Shown here one piece after another: positions 34,654-44,124 of a DNA stretch of 64,000 bases. The notes under the pieces were generated by a model. It saw only the letters and a list, made by a program, of their open reading frames with translations. It was not told the origin of the DNA and did not search any database. This DNA comes from Enhydrobacter sp. (GTDB taxonomy: Bacteria; Pseudomonadota; Alphaproteobacteria; Reyranellales; Reyranellaceae): contig JAHCJV010000006.1 of NCBI GenBank assembly GCA_026126105.1, positions 1 through 64,000 of the forward strand. The letters are read 5' to 3'. Made by a program: the position numbers and the translations under genes. Within the stretch, counting starts at the first letter, position 1. Each line of letters opens with the position of its first letter.

Positions 34654-35682
34654 GTGATCGAGGGTCGTTTGACGCGTCGCGCCGCATTGGGCGCTTTGGC
34701 CGCGATGCCGTTCGCGCGTGTTGCTGGGGCTCAGGATCTGACCAAGGCCTCGATTGCACTCCTGCGCCTGTCCTCGTCGGGACCTGTCTTCATTGCCCTC
34801 GAGAAGGGCTGGTTCAAGGAGGCGGGCCTCGATCTCGCGATAAAGGACTTCACCGCTGCGACTCAGCCGCCGCTCGCGGTGGTGTCGGGCGATGCGGACT
34901 TTGGAATGACCGCTTTCACTGCCGGCTTCTACAATCTCGCCGCCAAGGGCGGGTTGAAGGTGATCGCAGCGCAGAGCGCAGAGAAGGCGGGCTATCCGCT
35001 CGTCGCCATCTCCGTCACCAAGGCGGCCTGGGAGTCGGGCGTGCGGTCGATCAAGGATCTCACCGGCAAACGCATCGCGATGACCACTGCAGGCTCCTCG
35101 ATGCACTATTCGATCGAGGTGGTGGCACGCAAGCACGGCATCGATACCAAGACCATCGTCATGGTGCCCCTGAACTCGCTGCCCAACATGGCCGCGGCCT
35201 TCAAGGGCGGCACGGTCGACGGCGCGATCTGGCCGGTGACGACGTGGCGTCAGGTCGAGGCGGATGCCGGCGGCCATCTCCTCGCCTGGGTGGGCGACGA
35301 GGCGCCGTGGCAGCTCGGCGGCGTGTTCACCTCACCCAAGACGATTGCCGAGCGGCGGCCGCTGGTCGAGAAGTTCATCGTCGGCTATCGGCGCGGTGCG
35401 GCAGCCTACAACGAAGCCTTCGGCAAGCGCGAGAACGGCAAGATCGTGCCGGGGCCGGGCTACGAGGAGCTGCTCGGCATCCTTGCCGCGGCGGTGAAGC
35501 AGACGCCGGCGCTCGTCGCGGCAGGCCTGCCGTTCATCGATCCGGAAGGGCGGCTCGACGTCGGGGACATCTACAAGCAGGTTCAGCTCTGGCAGAGCCA
35601 GGGGCAGGTCGCACGCGATGCCGATCCGAAGACGTTCGTCGACCTCACCTTCGTGAAGGGCCACTTCAACGTGCCGGGCTAG
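34654..35682 (+). CDS. NMT1/taurine-type ABC substrate-binding protein with Tat signal
   Basis: A 342-residue periplasmic binding protein of the NMT1/SsuA class. The GTG start (34654) is chosen because GGGGAGG (34641-34647) sits 6 bases upstream; an ATG 15 bases earlier lies in front of that site. The leader RLTRRAALGALAAMPFARVAGAQ has a twin-arginine-like motif. The mature part contains VFIALEKGWFKEAGLDLAI and GKRIAMTTAGSSMHYSIEV, the typical SBP core. Ligands are sulfonates, nitrate, pyrimidine precursors or other small anions. It is unaccompanied by permease or ATPase. Its end overlaps the HxlR gene end by 4 bases. Confidence 0.85.
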   Translation: MIEGRLTRRAALGALAAMPFARVAGAQDLTKASIALLRLSSSGPVFIALEKGWFKEAGLDLAIKDFTAATQPPLAVVSGDADFGMTAFTAGFYNLAAKGGLKVIAAQSAEKAGYPLVAISVTKAAWESGVRSIKDLTGKRIAMTTAGSSMHYSIEVVARKHGIDTKTIVMVPLNSLPNMAAAFKGGTVDGAIWPVTTWRQVEADAGGHLLAWVGDEAPWQLGGVFTSPKTIAERRPLVEKFIVGYRRGAAAYNEAFGKRENGKIVPGPGYEELLGILAAAVKQTPALVAAGLPFIDPEGRLDVGDIYKQVQLWQSQGQVARDADPKTFVDLTFVKGHFNVPG

Positions 35683-36068
35683 GCTGCCTTCAGCTCCGTG
35701 TGTCGGCTCGTTTTGGCCGCTGCGTCTTCGGCTTGCCAGCGGATGGCGACGTCGGCCAAGCCCCCCAACACCTCGTCCAGCTCATGCCCCCGGGCGGTCA
35801 GGGAATAGGTTACCTTGGGCGGGATGGTCGCCTCATAGTCGCGCTTGATCAGGCCGGCGCCTTCCAGAGTGCGCAGGCGCTCCGTCAGCATCTTGGCTGA
35901 CACACCGGCCACCCGGCGCTTGAGTTCGCCGAAGCGCTGCGGCCCGTATGTCCGCAAATTATAGACAATATACGTAGTCCACGGTCCCATCAGCATGCGC
36001 AGGATGTAGTCCATGGGGCAGGCAGCGCCGCCACCTTCGTGGCCTTCCGCAGCATTGTTGTCAGTCAT
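35679..36068 (-). CDS. HxlR family winged-helix transcriptional regulator
   Basis: A 129-residue MarR-like winged-helix protein of the HxlR class. The MDYILRMLMGPWTTYIVYNLRTYGPQRFGELKRRVAGVSAKMLTERLRTLE run is typical of the DNA-binding domain, with a further ARGHELDEVLGGLADVA helix. An N-terminal CPMD (C17 region) is a candidate redox-sensing cysteine, as in YodB and HypR. It is divergent from the flavodoxin-like gene and likely controls it; quinone or electrophile sensing is the usual theme of such pairs. Confidence 0.85.
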   Translation of the reverse strand: MTDNNAAEGHEGGGAACPMDYILRMLMGPWTTYIVYNLRTYGPQRFGELKRRVAGVSAKMLTERLRTLEGAGLIKRDYEATIPPKVTYSLTARGHELDEVLGGLADVAIRWQAEDAAAKTSRHTELKAA

Positions 36069-36174
36069 GGCAATATTCCGAAGGTTACGATTCGGTACCT
36101 ACTGGCAGATATATAGTGCGCATCCCAAGTACGTCCAGTCACTTGAAGTAATCTACTCAGGATTGGAGACCAAA
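36069..36174. promoter_or_regulatory. Divergent promoter region of HxlR regulator and flavodoxin-like gene
   Basis: This 106-base region separates the regulator and its presumed target. An imperfect dyad (GGTACCTACT at 36094-36103 and AGTGCGCATC at 36115-36124; 6 of 10 complementary with an 11-base spacer) is the best operator candidate. No standard -35/-10 pair stands out. Confidence 0.4.
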
Positions 36175-36762
36175 ATGACGACTGTCGCGATTGTTTACCA
36201 CTCGGGCTACGGGCATACGCAGGCCCTCGCTGAAGCCGTTGCCGCCGGTGTGCGAAGCGTCCCGGGCGTCGAAGCGACCCTCGTCGCGACCTCGGAAGCG
36301 GAGGCTCGCGAAACCGAGCTCGATGCGGCGGACGCCATCGTGTTCGGCAGCCCGACCTACATGGGTGGCGTCAGTGCGGAGTTCGCGAAGTTCAAGGACT
36401 GGACGTCGAAGAAGTGGATCGCGCGGTCCTGGCAGGACAAGCTCGCCGCGGGGTTCACCGTCTCCGCCTCATGGGGCGGAGACAAGCAGAACACGATCTA
36501 CCAGCTGCTGACGCTCGCCCAACAGCACGGCATGGTGTGGGTCGGCCTCGGCCTGGCGCCGGGCAACAACCACTCAAAGGGATCGCTCGACGATCTCAAC
36601 CGCACCGGCGCCTCGCTCGGTGCAATGGCGCAGGCCAATGCCGATCAGGGCAGCGACGGCATCGGCGCGAGCGAGTTCCGCACCGCTCAGGCGCTTGGCA
36701 AGCGAGTCGCCGAGGCCGCATTGCGCTGGCATGAAAAAGCACCGCTCGCCAAGGCGGCCTAG
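36175..36762 (+). CDS. Flavodoxin/NAD(P)H:quinone oxidoreductase family protein (WrbA-like)
   Basis: A 195-residue flavodoxin-fold protein. The FMN phosphate loop is VYHSGYGHTQALAEAV (residues 7-22), and VFGSPTYMGGVSAEFAKFKD is the second FMN contact of the WrbA/FMN-reductase type. The start is ATG 36175; longer frame crosses the promoter. WrbA-like enzymes reduce quinones by two electrons, avoiding semiquinone, which fits control by an HxlR regulator. A C-terminal stretch with GASEFRTAQALGKRVAEAA is standard for the family. Confidence 0.82.
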   Translation: MTTVAIVYHSGYGHTQALAEAVAAGVRSVPGVEATLVATSEAEARETELDAADAIVFGSPTYMGGVSAEFAKFKDWTSKKWIARSWQDKLAAGFTVSASWGGDKQNTIYQLLTLAQQHGMVWVGLGLAPGNNHSKGSLDDLNRTGASLGAMAQANADQGSDGIGASEFRTAQALGKRVAEAALRWHEKAPLAKAA

Positions 36763-36768
36763 GCGGTT

Positions 36769-36858
36769 GTCGTCCTGAGCGTGAGCGAAGGACCTTGCGC
36801 TTACCCCAAAGGACTCCTTTGGAGTTTGCGCCAGATCCTTCGCTGCGCTCAGGATGAC
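36769..36858. repeat. PERSEGS-type intergenic inverted repeat
   Basis: A near-perfect inverted repeat of about 90 bases fills the gap between the convergent flavodoxin-like and SBP genes. The left arm begins GTCGTCCTGAGCG and the right arm ends in CGCTCAGGATGAC; the centre is a perfect dyad CCAAAGGA-C-TCCTTTGG. The translated right arm on the minus strand reads HPERSEGS, the classic signature of an interspersed repeat common in Proteobacteria. The RNA would fold into one long hairpin, possibly a bidirectional terminator. Confidence 0.8.
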
Positions 36859-36867
36859 GGAGCATCG

Positions 36868-38439
36868 TCACTTCTTGCTGATGTTCCACCACACGGCGGC
36901 CGGGCTCTGCAGCCAGCCGTCGACGCGGTCCTTGCGGTAGGCGCCGAACGCTTTGTACTGACCGAGGACGACATACTGCGCCTGCTCCATGATGCGGTCG
37001 GACACAGCGAGGGCGATCGCCTTCTGCTTCTCCGGGTCTGTCTCGCGGGCGAAGGAGGAACGCAGCTTCTCGATCTCGGGATCGCACGGCCATCCGAACC
37101 ACGCCTTGTCGCAACCGCCGCTCGAGAAGGAGTTGGCGGCCGGGTTGTCGGCGTCGACCGTCGTCGTCGTGGTGTAGAAGATGTTCCAGCCGCCCTTGTC
37201 GGGCGCTTCCTTGCGGGCGCGCCGCGACACGACTGTCTGCCAGTCGGTCGATTGCACGTCGACCTTGAAGCCGCCTCTCTCGAGCAACTGCTTTCCGACC
37301 GCCGGCAACTGGTTGGACGATTGCAGATCCGTCTGGTGCATCATCACGATCGGCTTGCCGTCGTAACCTGCCTCCTTGAGCAGCGCCTTCGACTTTTCGT
37401 AGTCGGGCTTGATGAGCAGGTCGCCGTAGGTCTTCTCGTACTTCGAGCCACAGACAAGAGGAGCGTTGCAAATCCTGTAGATCTCGGGATCGCCGACCTG
37501 TGCGCGCAGGAAGTCTTCCTGGGCGATCGAGTACAACACTGCCTGCCGCGCCTTCACGTTGTCGAACGGCGGATGGAGATGGTTCATGCGCATGATGATC
37601 TGGCTGCCGGCCTGGTTCCAGCCGTAGAGCGCGATGTTCTTCTCCGCCTTGAGCATCGGGAAGAGGTCGGGCGGCGGCACCTCGATGATGTCGATCTCAC
37701 CCGCGATGAGCGCGTTGGCCGCCGTCGCCGGATCGGGGATCGCGAGCCATTCGACGCGGTCGACCTTGACGACCTTCCCGCCGGCCAGCATCGAGGGCGG
37801 CTCGGCGCGGGGCTTGTATTTCGGGTTCTTGAGATAGACGACCTTTTCGCCTGGCTTCCACTCGTCGCGCTTGAACATGAACGGGCCCGAGCCCGTATAG
37901 TCGTCGATCTGCTTGTTGGGATCGGTGTCGGCGACACGCTTGGGCATCATGAACGGCACATTGGAAGATGGCTTGCCCAGCGCGTCGAGCACCAGACCGA
38001 ACGGCTCCTTCAACGTAAGGCGGAAGCTTTTCTCATCGAGCACCTTGAGTTCGCCCGTCGCGCCCATGAGCTGCTGGCCGAGCGCGTCACGCGCCGCCCA
38101 GCGCCGGATCGAGGCGACGCAGTCCTCTGCCGTCACCGGCTTGCCGTCGGTCCATTCCAGGCCGGGACGCAAGGTGAAGGTCCAGGTCAGCTTGTCCGGG
38201 GAGACCTCGTACTTGTCCACCATCTGCGGTTGGACAACGCCTTTTGCATCCTTCGCGAACAGGACGTCATAGATCATGTACCCATGGTTGCGGGTGATGA
38301 ACGCCGTGGTCCAGATCGGATCGAGCACCTTCAGGTCGGAATGTGCCACCAGCCGCAGCGTCGTCTCGGCCGTCGCCGGTATCGCCGAAAGCATCCCGAG
38401 GCAGGCGGCGGCTGCCGCCAGTCGTCGCAGATAACGCAT
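36868..38439 (-). CDS. ABC transporter substrate-binding protein, peptide/nickel family, copy 3
   Basis: A 523-residue periplasmic binding protein (signal peptide 1-26, after ATA), paralogous to the pair at 31-34.5 kb. Shared runs include LVAHSDLKVLDPIWTTAFITRNHGYMIYD, WTDGKPVTAEDCVASIRRWAARDALGQQL and the final WWNISKK. It diverges more than the other two from each other and lies on the opposite strand, separated from them by the NMT1, HxlR and flavodoxin-like genes and the inverted repeat. No permease or ATPase gene is nearby. The start is fixed by the signal peptide. Confidence 0.9.
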   Translation of the reverse strand: MRYLRRLAAAAACLGMLSAIPATAETTLRLVAHSDLKVLDPIWTTAFITRNHGYMIYDVLFAKDAKGVVQPQMVDKYEVSPDKLTWTFTLRPGLEWTDGKPVTAEDCVASIRRWAARDALGQQLMGATGELKVLDEKSFRLTLKEPFGLVLDALGKPSSNVPFMMPKRVADTDPNKQIDDYTGSGPFMFKRDEWKPGEKVVYLKNPKYKPRAEPPSMLAGGKVVKVDRVEWLAIPDPATAANALIAGEIDIIEVPPPDLFPMLKAEKNIALYGWNQAGSQIIMRMNHLHPPFDNVKARQAVLYSIAQEDFLRAQVGDPEIYRICNAPLVCGSKYEKTYGDLLIKPDYEKSKALLKEAGYDGKPIVMMHQTDLQSSNQLPAVGKQLLERGGFKVDVQSTDWQTVVSRRARKEAPDKGGWNIFYTTTTTVDADNPAANSFSSGGCDKAWFGWPCDPEIEKLRSSFARETDPEKQKAIALAVSDRIMEQAQYVVLGQYKAFGAYRKDRVDGWLQSPAAVWWNISKK

Positions 38440-38650
38440 TGCTTTCCCTTCTTGCAAACCCTGTTGCAGACAAGCTGACACGACAACGCCAGGGAATAAA
38501 GGGGGCTGACGTTCGCTGCATCGTGTGCATGGCCCATCGCGGGCGCCGCCAGCAATCCCCACATTACCGTCGCGATCGTCGTCTCTCGGCGCCAAACATG
38601 AACCGTCTCTTGCCTTGCCAGTTTCAGATATTCTGTGAGGATCGAAGCAA

Positions 38651-39414
38651 ATGCTGATGCCGTCTGTCTTCGTGTCGCATGGCTCGCCCATGCTTTATCT
38701 CGAAAAGGATGTGCCGGCGCGCGCCTTCCTCGCGACGCTCGGCGAGGTGCTGCCGCGACCCAAGGCTATCGTGGCGGTGTCGGCGCACTGGAACACCGAG
38801 CGGCCGGCGGTCTCGACCAGTGCGCGGCCCGAGACGATCCACGACTTCTATGGGTTCCCCGAAGCGCTCTACCGGTTACATTACGACGCTCCGGGTGCGC
38901 CGGAGCTCGCTCGGCGCGTCGCGGGCCTGACCGGCGCGGCGATCGATCCGACTTACGGCCTCGATCATGGCGCTTGGGTGCCGGCGATGCTCGGTTGGCC
39001 GAAAGCCGACATCCCGATCTTTCAGCTCTCGGTGCAGCCCTATGCGACACCGGCCGACCACATCGCCCTCGGCCGCAACCTAGTGCCCTTGCGCGAGGAG
39101 GGGGTGCTTGTGATGGGGAGCGGCAGCGCCACGCACAATCTGCGCCGCCTGGTCCGCGGCGAGCACGACACACCGCCCGAGCCTTGGGCCAAGGCATTCG
39201 ACGACTGGGTCGCGGAGAAGATCGAGGCCGGCGACGAGGCTGCCCTTGCAAACTACCGGAGCGAAGCGCCCCACGCCAAGGACGCCCATCCGACCGACGA
39301 GCATTTCCTGCCCCTACATGTCGCCTATGGCGCGGCAGGTGAGGGTGCGCGCGGACGGTCGCTGCATCGCAGCTTCACGTCCGGCAACCTGTCGATGGCG
39401 TCTTACGTGTTTGC

Positions 39415-39418
<4 letters not shown>
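38651..39418 (+). CDS. DODA-type extradiol dioxygenase (LigB/YgiD family)
   Basis: A 255-residue member of the class III extradiol ring-cleavage dioxygenase family (4,5-DOPA dioxygenase type). Likely metal ligands are H10 (VSHGSPM), H46 (SAHWNT) and a late His in HFLPLHVAYG, with catalytic H106 in LDHGAWVP. Relatives open L-DOPA or related catechols, or act as broad dioxygenases with non-haem metal. The start at 38651 follows GAGG (38637-38640). The gene is divergent from SBP copy 3 and its stop overlaps the glutaredoxin gene. Confidence 0.85.
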
Positions 39419-39750
<332 letters not shown>

Positions 39751-39790
39751 GTCTGAAACTCCCAAGGAAATGACCCCGAATATAGGGCGG

Positions 39791-40027
39791 TCAGGGCTTC
39801 TGCGCCATGGTGGTCAGCTTCAAGGCGTGCAGAACGCCGCCCATCCGGCCACCCAGCGCTCCGTACACCATCTGGTGCTGCTGGATCTTGGATTTGCCGA
39901 CGAAGGCGGATGAAACGACCGTTGCGGCCCAATGGTCTCCGTCGCCGGCGAGATCCTGCATCTCGACCTCGGCGCCCGGGATGCCCTGCTTGATCAGGGC
40001 GACGATCTCGTCAGCGGCCATCGGCAT
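39791..40027 (-). CDS. BolA family protein
   Basis: A 78-residue BolA/IbaG-type protein: MAADEIVALIKQGIPGAEVEMQDLAGDGDHWAATVVSSAFVGKSKIQQHQMVYGALGGRMG. The conserved invariant His (QHQMVYGAL) and the DGDHW strand are present. It binds a [2Fe-2S] cluster jointly with the monothiol glutaredoxin encoded 40 bases downstream. Placed between purL and grxD, a gene order I recall as common in Alphaproteobacteria. Confidence 0.9.
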   Translation of the reverse strand: MPMAADEIVALIKQGIPGAEVEMQDLAGDGDHWAATVVSSAFVGKSKIQQHQMVYGALGGRMGGVLHALKLTTMAQKP

Positions 40028-40040
40028 GATTGGAAATCCC

Positions 40041-42284
40041 TTATTCTACAGCGTTCATGTAATTCGGCAGCCACGCCTCGTGGGCCGCCTTGATCTCCGC
40101 CAACGCGAGCGAAACGAGCCCTTCGACCACGAGCGACGGCCCGCCTGAGTAGCCGAGCTGCACCGCCGGCACTCCCGCCGCTTGCGCCGCCGCGAGGATA
40201 TCGTCGCCCGATCCGGTGGCGATGATATAGCGGGCTTGATCCTCACCATAGAAAAACGCGTGCGAAGGAGCGGCCGTTCCGGCCGGCGCCCTGACGACGG
40301 CGCCGGTACCGCCGGCGATGCACATTTCGGCCAAGCCCACGAGCAGACCGCCATCGGAGAGGTCATGGCAGGCGGCAACCCGGCGGGCATCGATCTGGCC
40401 GCGCACGAAGTCGCCGTTGCGCCGTTCCGCGGCGAGATCCACTGGCGGTGGCGCACCTTCCTCCCGACCATGAAGCTCGCGCAGGTAAATCGACTGGCCG
40501 AGCCAGCCTTGCGTCTCGCCGACCAGAATGATGGCGAGGCCGCCCTGCGTCAGGCGCGAGCCAACGGTCTTGCCTATATCGTCGATCACCCCGACCGCGC
40601 CGATCGTCGGCGTCGGCAGGATCGGCCGGCCCTCGGTCTCGTTGTAGAGTGAGACGTTGCCCGACACGACGGGGAAGTCGAGCGCCTTGCAGGACTCGGC
40701 CATTCCCATGATGGCGCCGGCGAACTGTCCCATGATCTCGGGCTTCTGCGGATTGCCGAAGTTCATGTTGTCGGTCACGGCGAGCGGCGTGGCCCCCGTC
40801 GCGGTGATATTGCGCCAGGCCTCGGCCACCGCCTGCCTGCCGCCAGTCTCAGGATGCGCCTGAACATAGCGCGGGGTGCAGTCCGAGGTCATCGCGAGGC
40901 CCTTGTGGCCCCCCGGGACACGCACGACGGCGGCATCGCCGTCCTGCGGCCGGATTGCCGTGTTGCCCATGATAAGATGATCGTACTGATGCCAGATCCA
41001 CGCCTTGCTCGCGAGGTCGGGGCAGCTCATCAATTGGAGCAGCGAGGCATTCCAGTCCTTCGGTGGCGGCACAGCGCTCGCGTCCAGAACGGCCGGCAGG
41101 TCGGTGAGCTTCCACGGTCGCTCGTACACAGGCGCTTCGGTGACCAGCGGCGGGATCGGGATGTTGGCCACGATATCGCCGTGCCAGCTCAGCACCATGC
41201 GTTCGGTGTCGGTAAGATGGCCGACCACCGCGAAGTCGAGCTCCCATTTCTCGAAAATCCTGCGCGCCTGGTCCTCTCGGCCAGGCTTCAGCACGATCAG
41301 CATGCGCTCCTGACTTTCCGAGAGCATGAGTTCGTAAGGATTCATGCCGGTTTCGCGCATCGGCACCTCGTCGAGCACCATTTCCAGGCCGAGCCCGCCC
41401 TTTGCCGCCATCTCGAAAGAGGACGAGGTAAGGCCCGCCGCGCCCATGTCCTGGATGGCGACGATCGCATCCGTCGCCATCAATTCCAGGCAGGCCTCGA
41501 GCAGCAGTTTCTCGACGAACGGATCGCCGACCTGCACCGTCGGGCGCTTGCTCTCGCTGTCCTCGTTGAACTCGGTCGAGGACATGGTAGCGCCGTGGAT
41601 GCCGTCGCGCCCCGTCTTGGACCCGACATAGACCATCGGATTGCCGAGCCCCGCGGCCGCGGCATAGAAAATCTTGTCGGTTGGTGCGATTCCGACGGTC
41701 ATCGCGTTGACCAGGATGTTGCCGTTGTAGGCGGCATGGAAGTTGGTCTCGCCGCCGACAGTCGGGATGCCCATGCAATTGCCGTAGCCGCCTATGCCCG
41801 CAACGACGCCGGACACCAGGTGCCGCGTCTTGGGATGCTTCGGGTCGCCGAAACGCAAGGCGTTGAGATTGGCCACCGGCCGGGCGCCCATGGTGAACAC
41901 GTCGCGCAGGATGCCGCCGACGCCGGTCGCTGCACCCTGGTAGGGCTCGATGAACGAGGGATGGTTGTGGCTCTCCATCTTGAAGATTGCCGCCTGGCCG
42001 TCGCCGATATCGATCACGCCGGCGTTCTCGCCTGGACCCTGGATGACCCAGGGCGCCTGGGTAGGCAGCTTCTTCAGCCAGACCTTCGAGGATTTGTAGG
42101 AGCAATGCTCGCTCCACATCGCCGAGAAGATGCCGAGCTCGACCATGGTGGGCTCGCGGCCCATGATTTTCAGCAGCCGTTCGTACTCGTCGGACGCGAG
42201 CCCATGCTCGGCCACGATCTGGGGGGTGATTGCCGGCTCGTTCGGGAGTTTTACGGGCAGTTTCTTCTCTGCGGCAATGGTCAC
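40041..42284 (-). CDS. purL: Phosphoribosylformylglycinamidine synthase subunit PurL
   Basis: A 747-residue small-form PurL, the ATP-dependent synthetase that converts FGAR to FGAM with ammonia passed from PurQ, needing PurS. Two AIRS-like halves are visible: an N-terminal [12 protein letters not shown] helix block, [32 protein letters not shown] (the ATP/glycine-rich motif), and a second half with [15 protein letters not shown] and GGLAIILVG. It overlaps the purQ start by 4 bases, so translation is coupled. The length and missing glutaminase domain set it apart from large PurL. Confidence 0.96.
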   Translation of the reverse strand: MTIAAEKKLPVKLPNEPAITPQIVAEHGLASDEYERLLKIMGREPTMVELGIFSAMWSEHCSYKSSKVWLKKLPTQAPWVIQGPGENAGVIDIGDGQAAIFKMESHNHPSFIEPYQGAATGVGGILRDVFTMGARPVANLNALRFGDPKHPKTRHLVSGVVAGIGGYGNCMGIPTVGGETNFHAAYNGNILVNAMTVGIAPTDKIFYAAAAGLGNPMVYVGSKTGRDGIHGATMSSTEFNEDSESKRPTVQVGDPFVEKLLLEACLELMATDAIVAIQDMGAAGLTSSSFEMAAKGGLGLEMVLDEVPMRETGMNPYELMLSESQERMLIVLKPGREDQARRIFEKWELDFAVVGHLTDTERMVLSWHGDIVANIPIPPLVTEAPVYERPWKLTDLPAVLDASAVPPPKDWNASLLQLMSCPDLASKAWIWHQYDHLIMGNTAIRPQDGDAAVVRVPGGHKGLAMTSDCTPRYVQAHPETGGRQAVAEAWRNITATGATPLAVTDNMNFGNPQKPEIMGQFAGAIMGMAESCKALDFPVVSGNVSLYNETEGRPILPTPTIGAVGVIDDIGKTVGSRLTQGGLAIILVGETQGWLGQSIYLRELHGREEGAPPPVDLAAERRNGDFVRGQIDARRVAACHDLSDGGLLVGLAEMCIAGGTGAVVRAPAGTAAPSHAFFYGEDQARYIIATGSGDDILAAAQAAGVPAVQLGYSGGPSLVVEGLVSLALAEIKAAHEAWLPNYMNAVE

Positions 42285-42970
42285 GACAGGGCCTCTACGA
42301 GGCTTTCGAACAGCGCCTTGCCGTCGGACCCGCCGAACATCGGCTCGACCGCGTTTTCCGGGTGGGGCATCAGCCCCATGACCGTTTTGGTTTCGTTGAA
42401 GACGCCGGCAATGTTGCGGATCGAGCCGTTGGGATTGCCGCTGGTGTCGATTGTGCCGTCGGAACTGCAGTAGCGGAAAGCGATCTGCCCGCGATCCTCG
42501 AGCTTCTTCAGCGTGTCCTCGTCTGCGAAATAGTTTCCCTCGGCATGCGCCACCGGAACCTTGACCACCTGGCCCGCCTGATAGCGGTTGGTGAACAGGC
42601 TCTGGCTGGTCTCGACCCTGAGATGGACGTCGCCGCAGATGAACTTGAGTTTCTCGTTGCGCATCAAGGTACCGGGCAGCAACCCGGCTTCCGTGACGAT
42701 CTGGAAGCCGTTGCAGATGCCCAGCACCGGCACGCCTTGCGCAGCGCGCTTCCTCACCTCGGCCATCACCGGCGACTGCGCCGCCATGGCGCCGCAGCGC
42801 AGATAGTCGCCGTAGGAAAAGCCGCCCGGCACCACGATCAGGTCCGTCTTTTCGAAGTCACCGTCGCCGTGCCAGATCATCTGCGGTTTGCGACCGGTCA
42901 CGAGTTCGATCGCCTTCGCGACGTCGCCTTCGCGATTGGAGCCAGGAAAGACGAGGATGGCAGCCTTCAT
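42281..42970 (-). CDS. purQ: Phosphoribosylformylglycinamidine synthase subunit PurQ
   Basis: A 229-residue class I glutamine amidotransferase that makes ammonia for PurL. The catalytic triad is C86 (LGICNGFQI), H203 and E205 (MPHPENAVE). The start at 42970 is the ATG overlapping the PurS stop; the longer frame reads through purS and is rejected. It acts in a complex with PurS and PurL. Confidence 0.96.
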   Translation of the reverse strand: MKAAILVFPGSNREGDVAKAIELVTGRKPQMIWHGDGDFEKTDLIVVPGGFSYGDYLRCGAMAAQSPVMAEVRKRAAQGVPVLGICNGFQIVTEAGLLPGTLMRNEKLKFICGDVHLRVETSQSLFTNRYQAGQVVKVPVAHAEGNYFADEDTLKKLEDRGQIAFRYCSSDGTIDTSGNPNGSIRNIAGVFNETKTVMGLMPHPENAVEPMFGGSDGKALFESLVEALS

Positions 42971-43212
42971 CAGCCGACCAGCTCGATCGAATAGTTCTCG
43001 ATCACGGTGTTGGCGAGCAGCTTCCGGCACATCTCGTCGAGTCGGGCCCTGGCCTTCGCCGTGTCGGTCTCTGCAAGTTCCAGCTCGATGAACTTGCCCT
43101 GCCGCACGTCGCCCACCTCGGCGAAGCCGAGGCGGTTCAGCGAGTGTCCGATGGCCTTGCCCTGGGGATCGAGCACGCCGTTCTTGAGGGTCACGTGAAC
43201 TCTGGCTTTCAT
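42970..43212 (-). CDS. purS: Phosphoribosylformylglycinamidine synthase subunit PurS
   Basis: An 80-residue PurS (MKARVHVTLKNGVLDPQGKAIGHSL...), the small bridging subunit of the FGAM synthase complex. The start MKARV at 43212 is the family form; an upstream ATG (43224), four codons earlier and overlapping the purC stop as ATGA, is the alternative. PurS, PurQ and PurL are encoded by overlapping genes. Confidence 0.93.
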   Translation of the reverse strand: MKARVHVTLKNGVLDPQGKAIGHSLNRLGFAEVGDVRQGKFIELELAETDTAKARARLDEMCRKLLANTVIENYSIELVG

Positions 43213-43220
43213 CTCGCCCT

Positions 43221-43985
43221 TCATTGCAGCGTTGTCGGACCGCGCACGTCGCCAGGGCCCTGGTCGATCAGGATGCCCAGCCGGCGGGCGACCTCCTGGT
43301 AGGCCTCCTCCACCTTGCCGAGATCTCGGCGGAAGCGGTCCTTGTCCATCTTCTCGTTGGTCCGCAAATCCCACAGACGGCAGGAATCCGGGCTGATCTC
43401 GTCGGCCAGGACGATGCGGACCATGTCGTCCTCATAGAGGCGGCCAAACTCGATCTTCAAGTCGATCAGCTTGATACCGCAGCCGAGAAACAGGCCGAAC
43501 AGGAAGTCGTTGACCCGAAGCGTCAGGGCCACGATGTCATCGAGGTCCTGCGGTGTCGCCCAGCCGAAGGCGGTGATGTGCTCCTCGGTCACCATCGGGT
43601 CGCCGAGCTGATCGTTCTTGTAGAAGAACTCCATGATGGAGCGTGGCAGTTGCGTGCCTTCCTCGACACCGAAACGCTTGGCGAACGAGCCCGCGGCGAC
43701 GTTCCTCACCACGATCTCGAGCGGGATGATCTCGACCTGCCGGATCAGTTGCTCGCGCATGTTCAGGCGGCGGATGAAGTGGGTCGGCACGCCGATCTCG
43801 CCGAGCTTCGTCATCAAGAACTCGGAAATGCGGTTGTTGATCACGCCTTTTCCGGTGATCGTTCCTTTCTTCTGGTTATTGAACGCGGTGGCATCGTCCT
43901 TGAAGTACTGGACGATGGTCCCGGGCTCGGGTCCCTCGAACAAGGTCTTGGCCTTGCCCTCGTAGATGCGGCGTCGGCGGGACAT
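43221..43985 (-). CDS. purC: Phosphoribosylaminoimidazole-succinocarboxamide synthase
   Basis: A 254-residue SAICAR synthetase, step 8 of purine synthesis (CAIR + Asp + ATP). Motifs include the N-terminal [34 protein letters not shown] and [20 protein letters not shown], and LIDLKIEFG near residue 175. AAGGAG lies 8 bases upstream of the ATG. It is the first gene of the purC-purS-purQ-purL-bolA-grxD run, so the main promoter is probably in the 43986-44124 gap. Confidence 0.96.
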   Translation of the reverse strand: MSRRRRIYEGKAKTLFEGPEPGTIVQYFKDDATAFNNQKKGTITGKGVINNRISEFLMTKLGEIGVPTHFIRRLNMREQLIRQVEIIPLEIVVRNVAAGSFAKRFGVEEGTQLPRSIMEFFYKNDQLGDPMVTEEHITAFGWATPQDLDDIVALTLRVNDFLFGLFLGCGIKLIDLKIEFGRLYEDDMVRIVLADEISPDSCRLWDLRTNEKMDKDRFRRDLGKVEEAYQEVARRLGILIDQGPGDVRGPTTLQ

Positions 43986-44124
43986 TTCTCACTCCTTGCA
44001 GGCGGCCGGAACCACCCACCCTTGGTCCCGGAATATGGCGGAAAGCCCATGCTCCGGAATTGGGGAAAAATCCATTGAAAAAGGTGACGTGGCCGTCATA
44101 TTCATCCCCGGTTGGAGGCCTCAC

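Noticed and set aside
36596..37471. Frame on the minus strand that includes HPERSEGS
   Set aside because: Produced by the intergenic repeat joined to a shadow frame of SBP copy 3; not a gene.
40854..42473. 539-codon antisense frame over purL
   Set aside because: Antisense to purL with no domain.
44081..44124. TTGAAA/TATTCA as a promoter for the di-iron gene
   Set aside because: Spacing is 18 and transcription would start about 14 bases before the ATG, inside the Shine-Dalgarno site.
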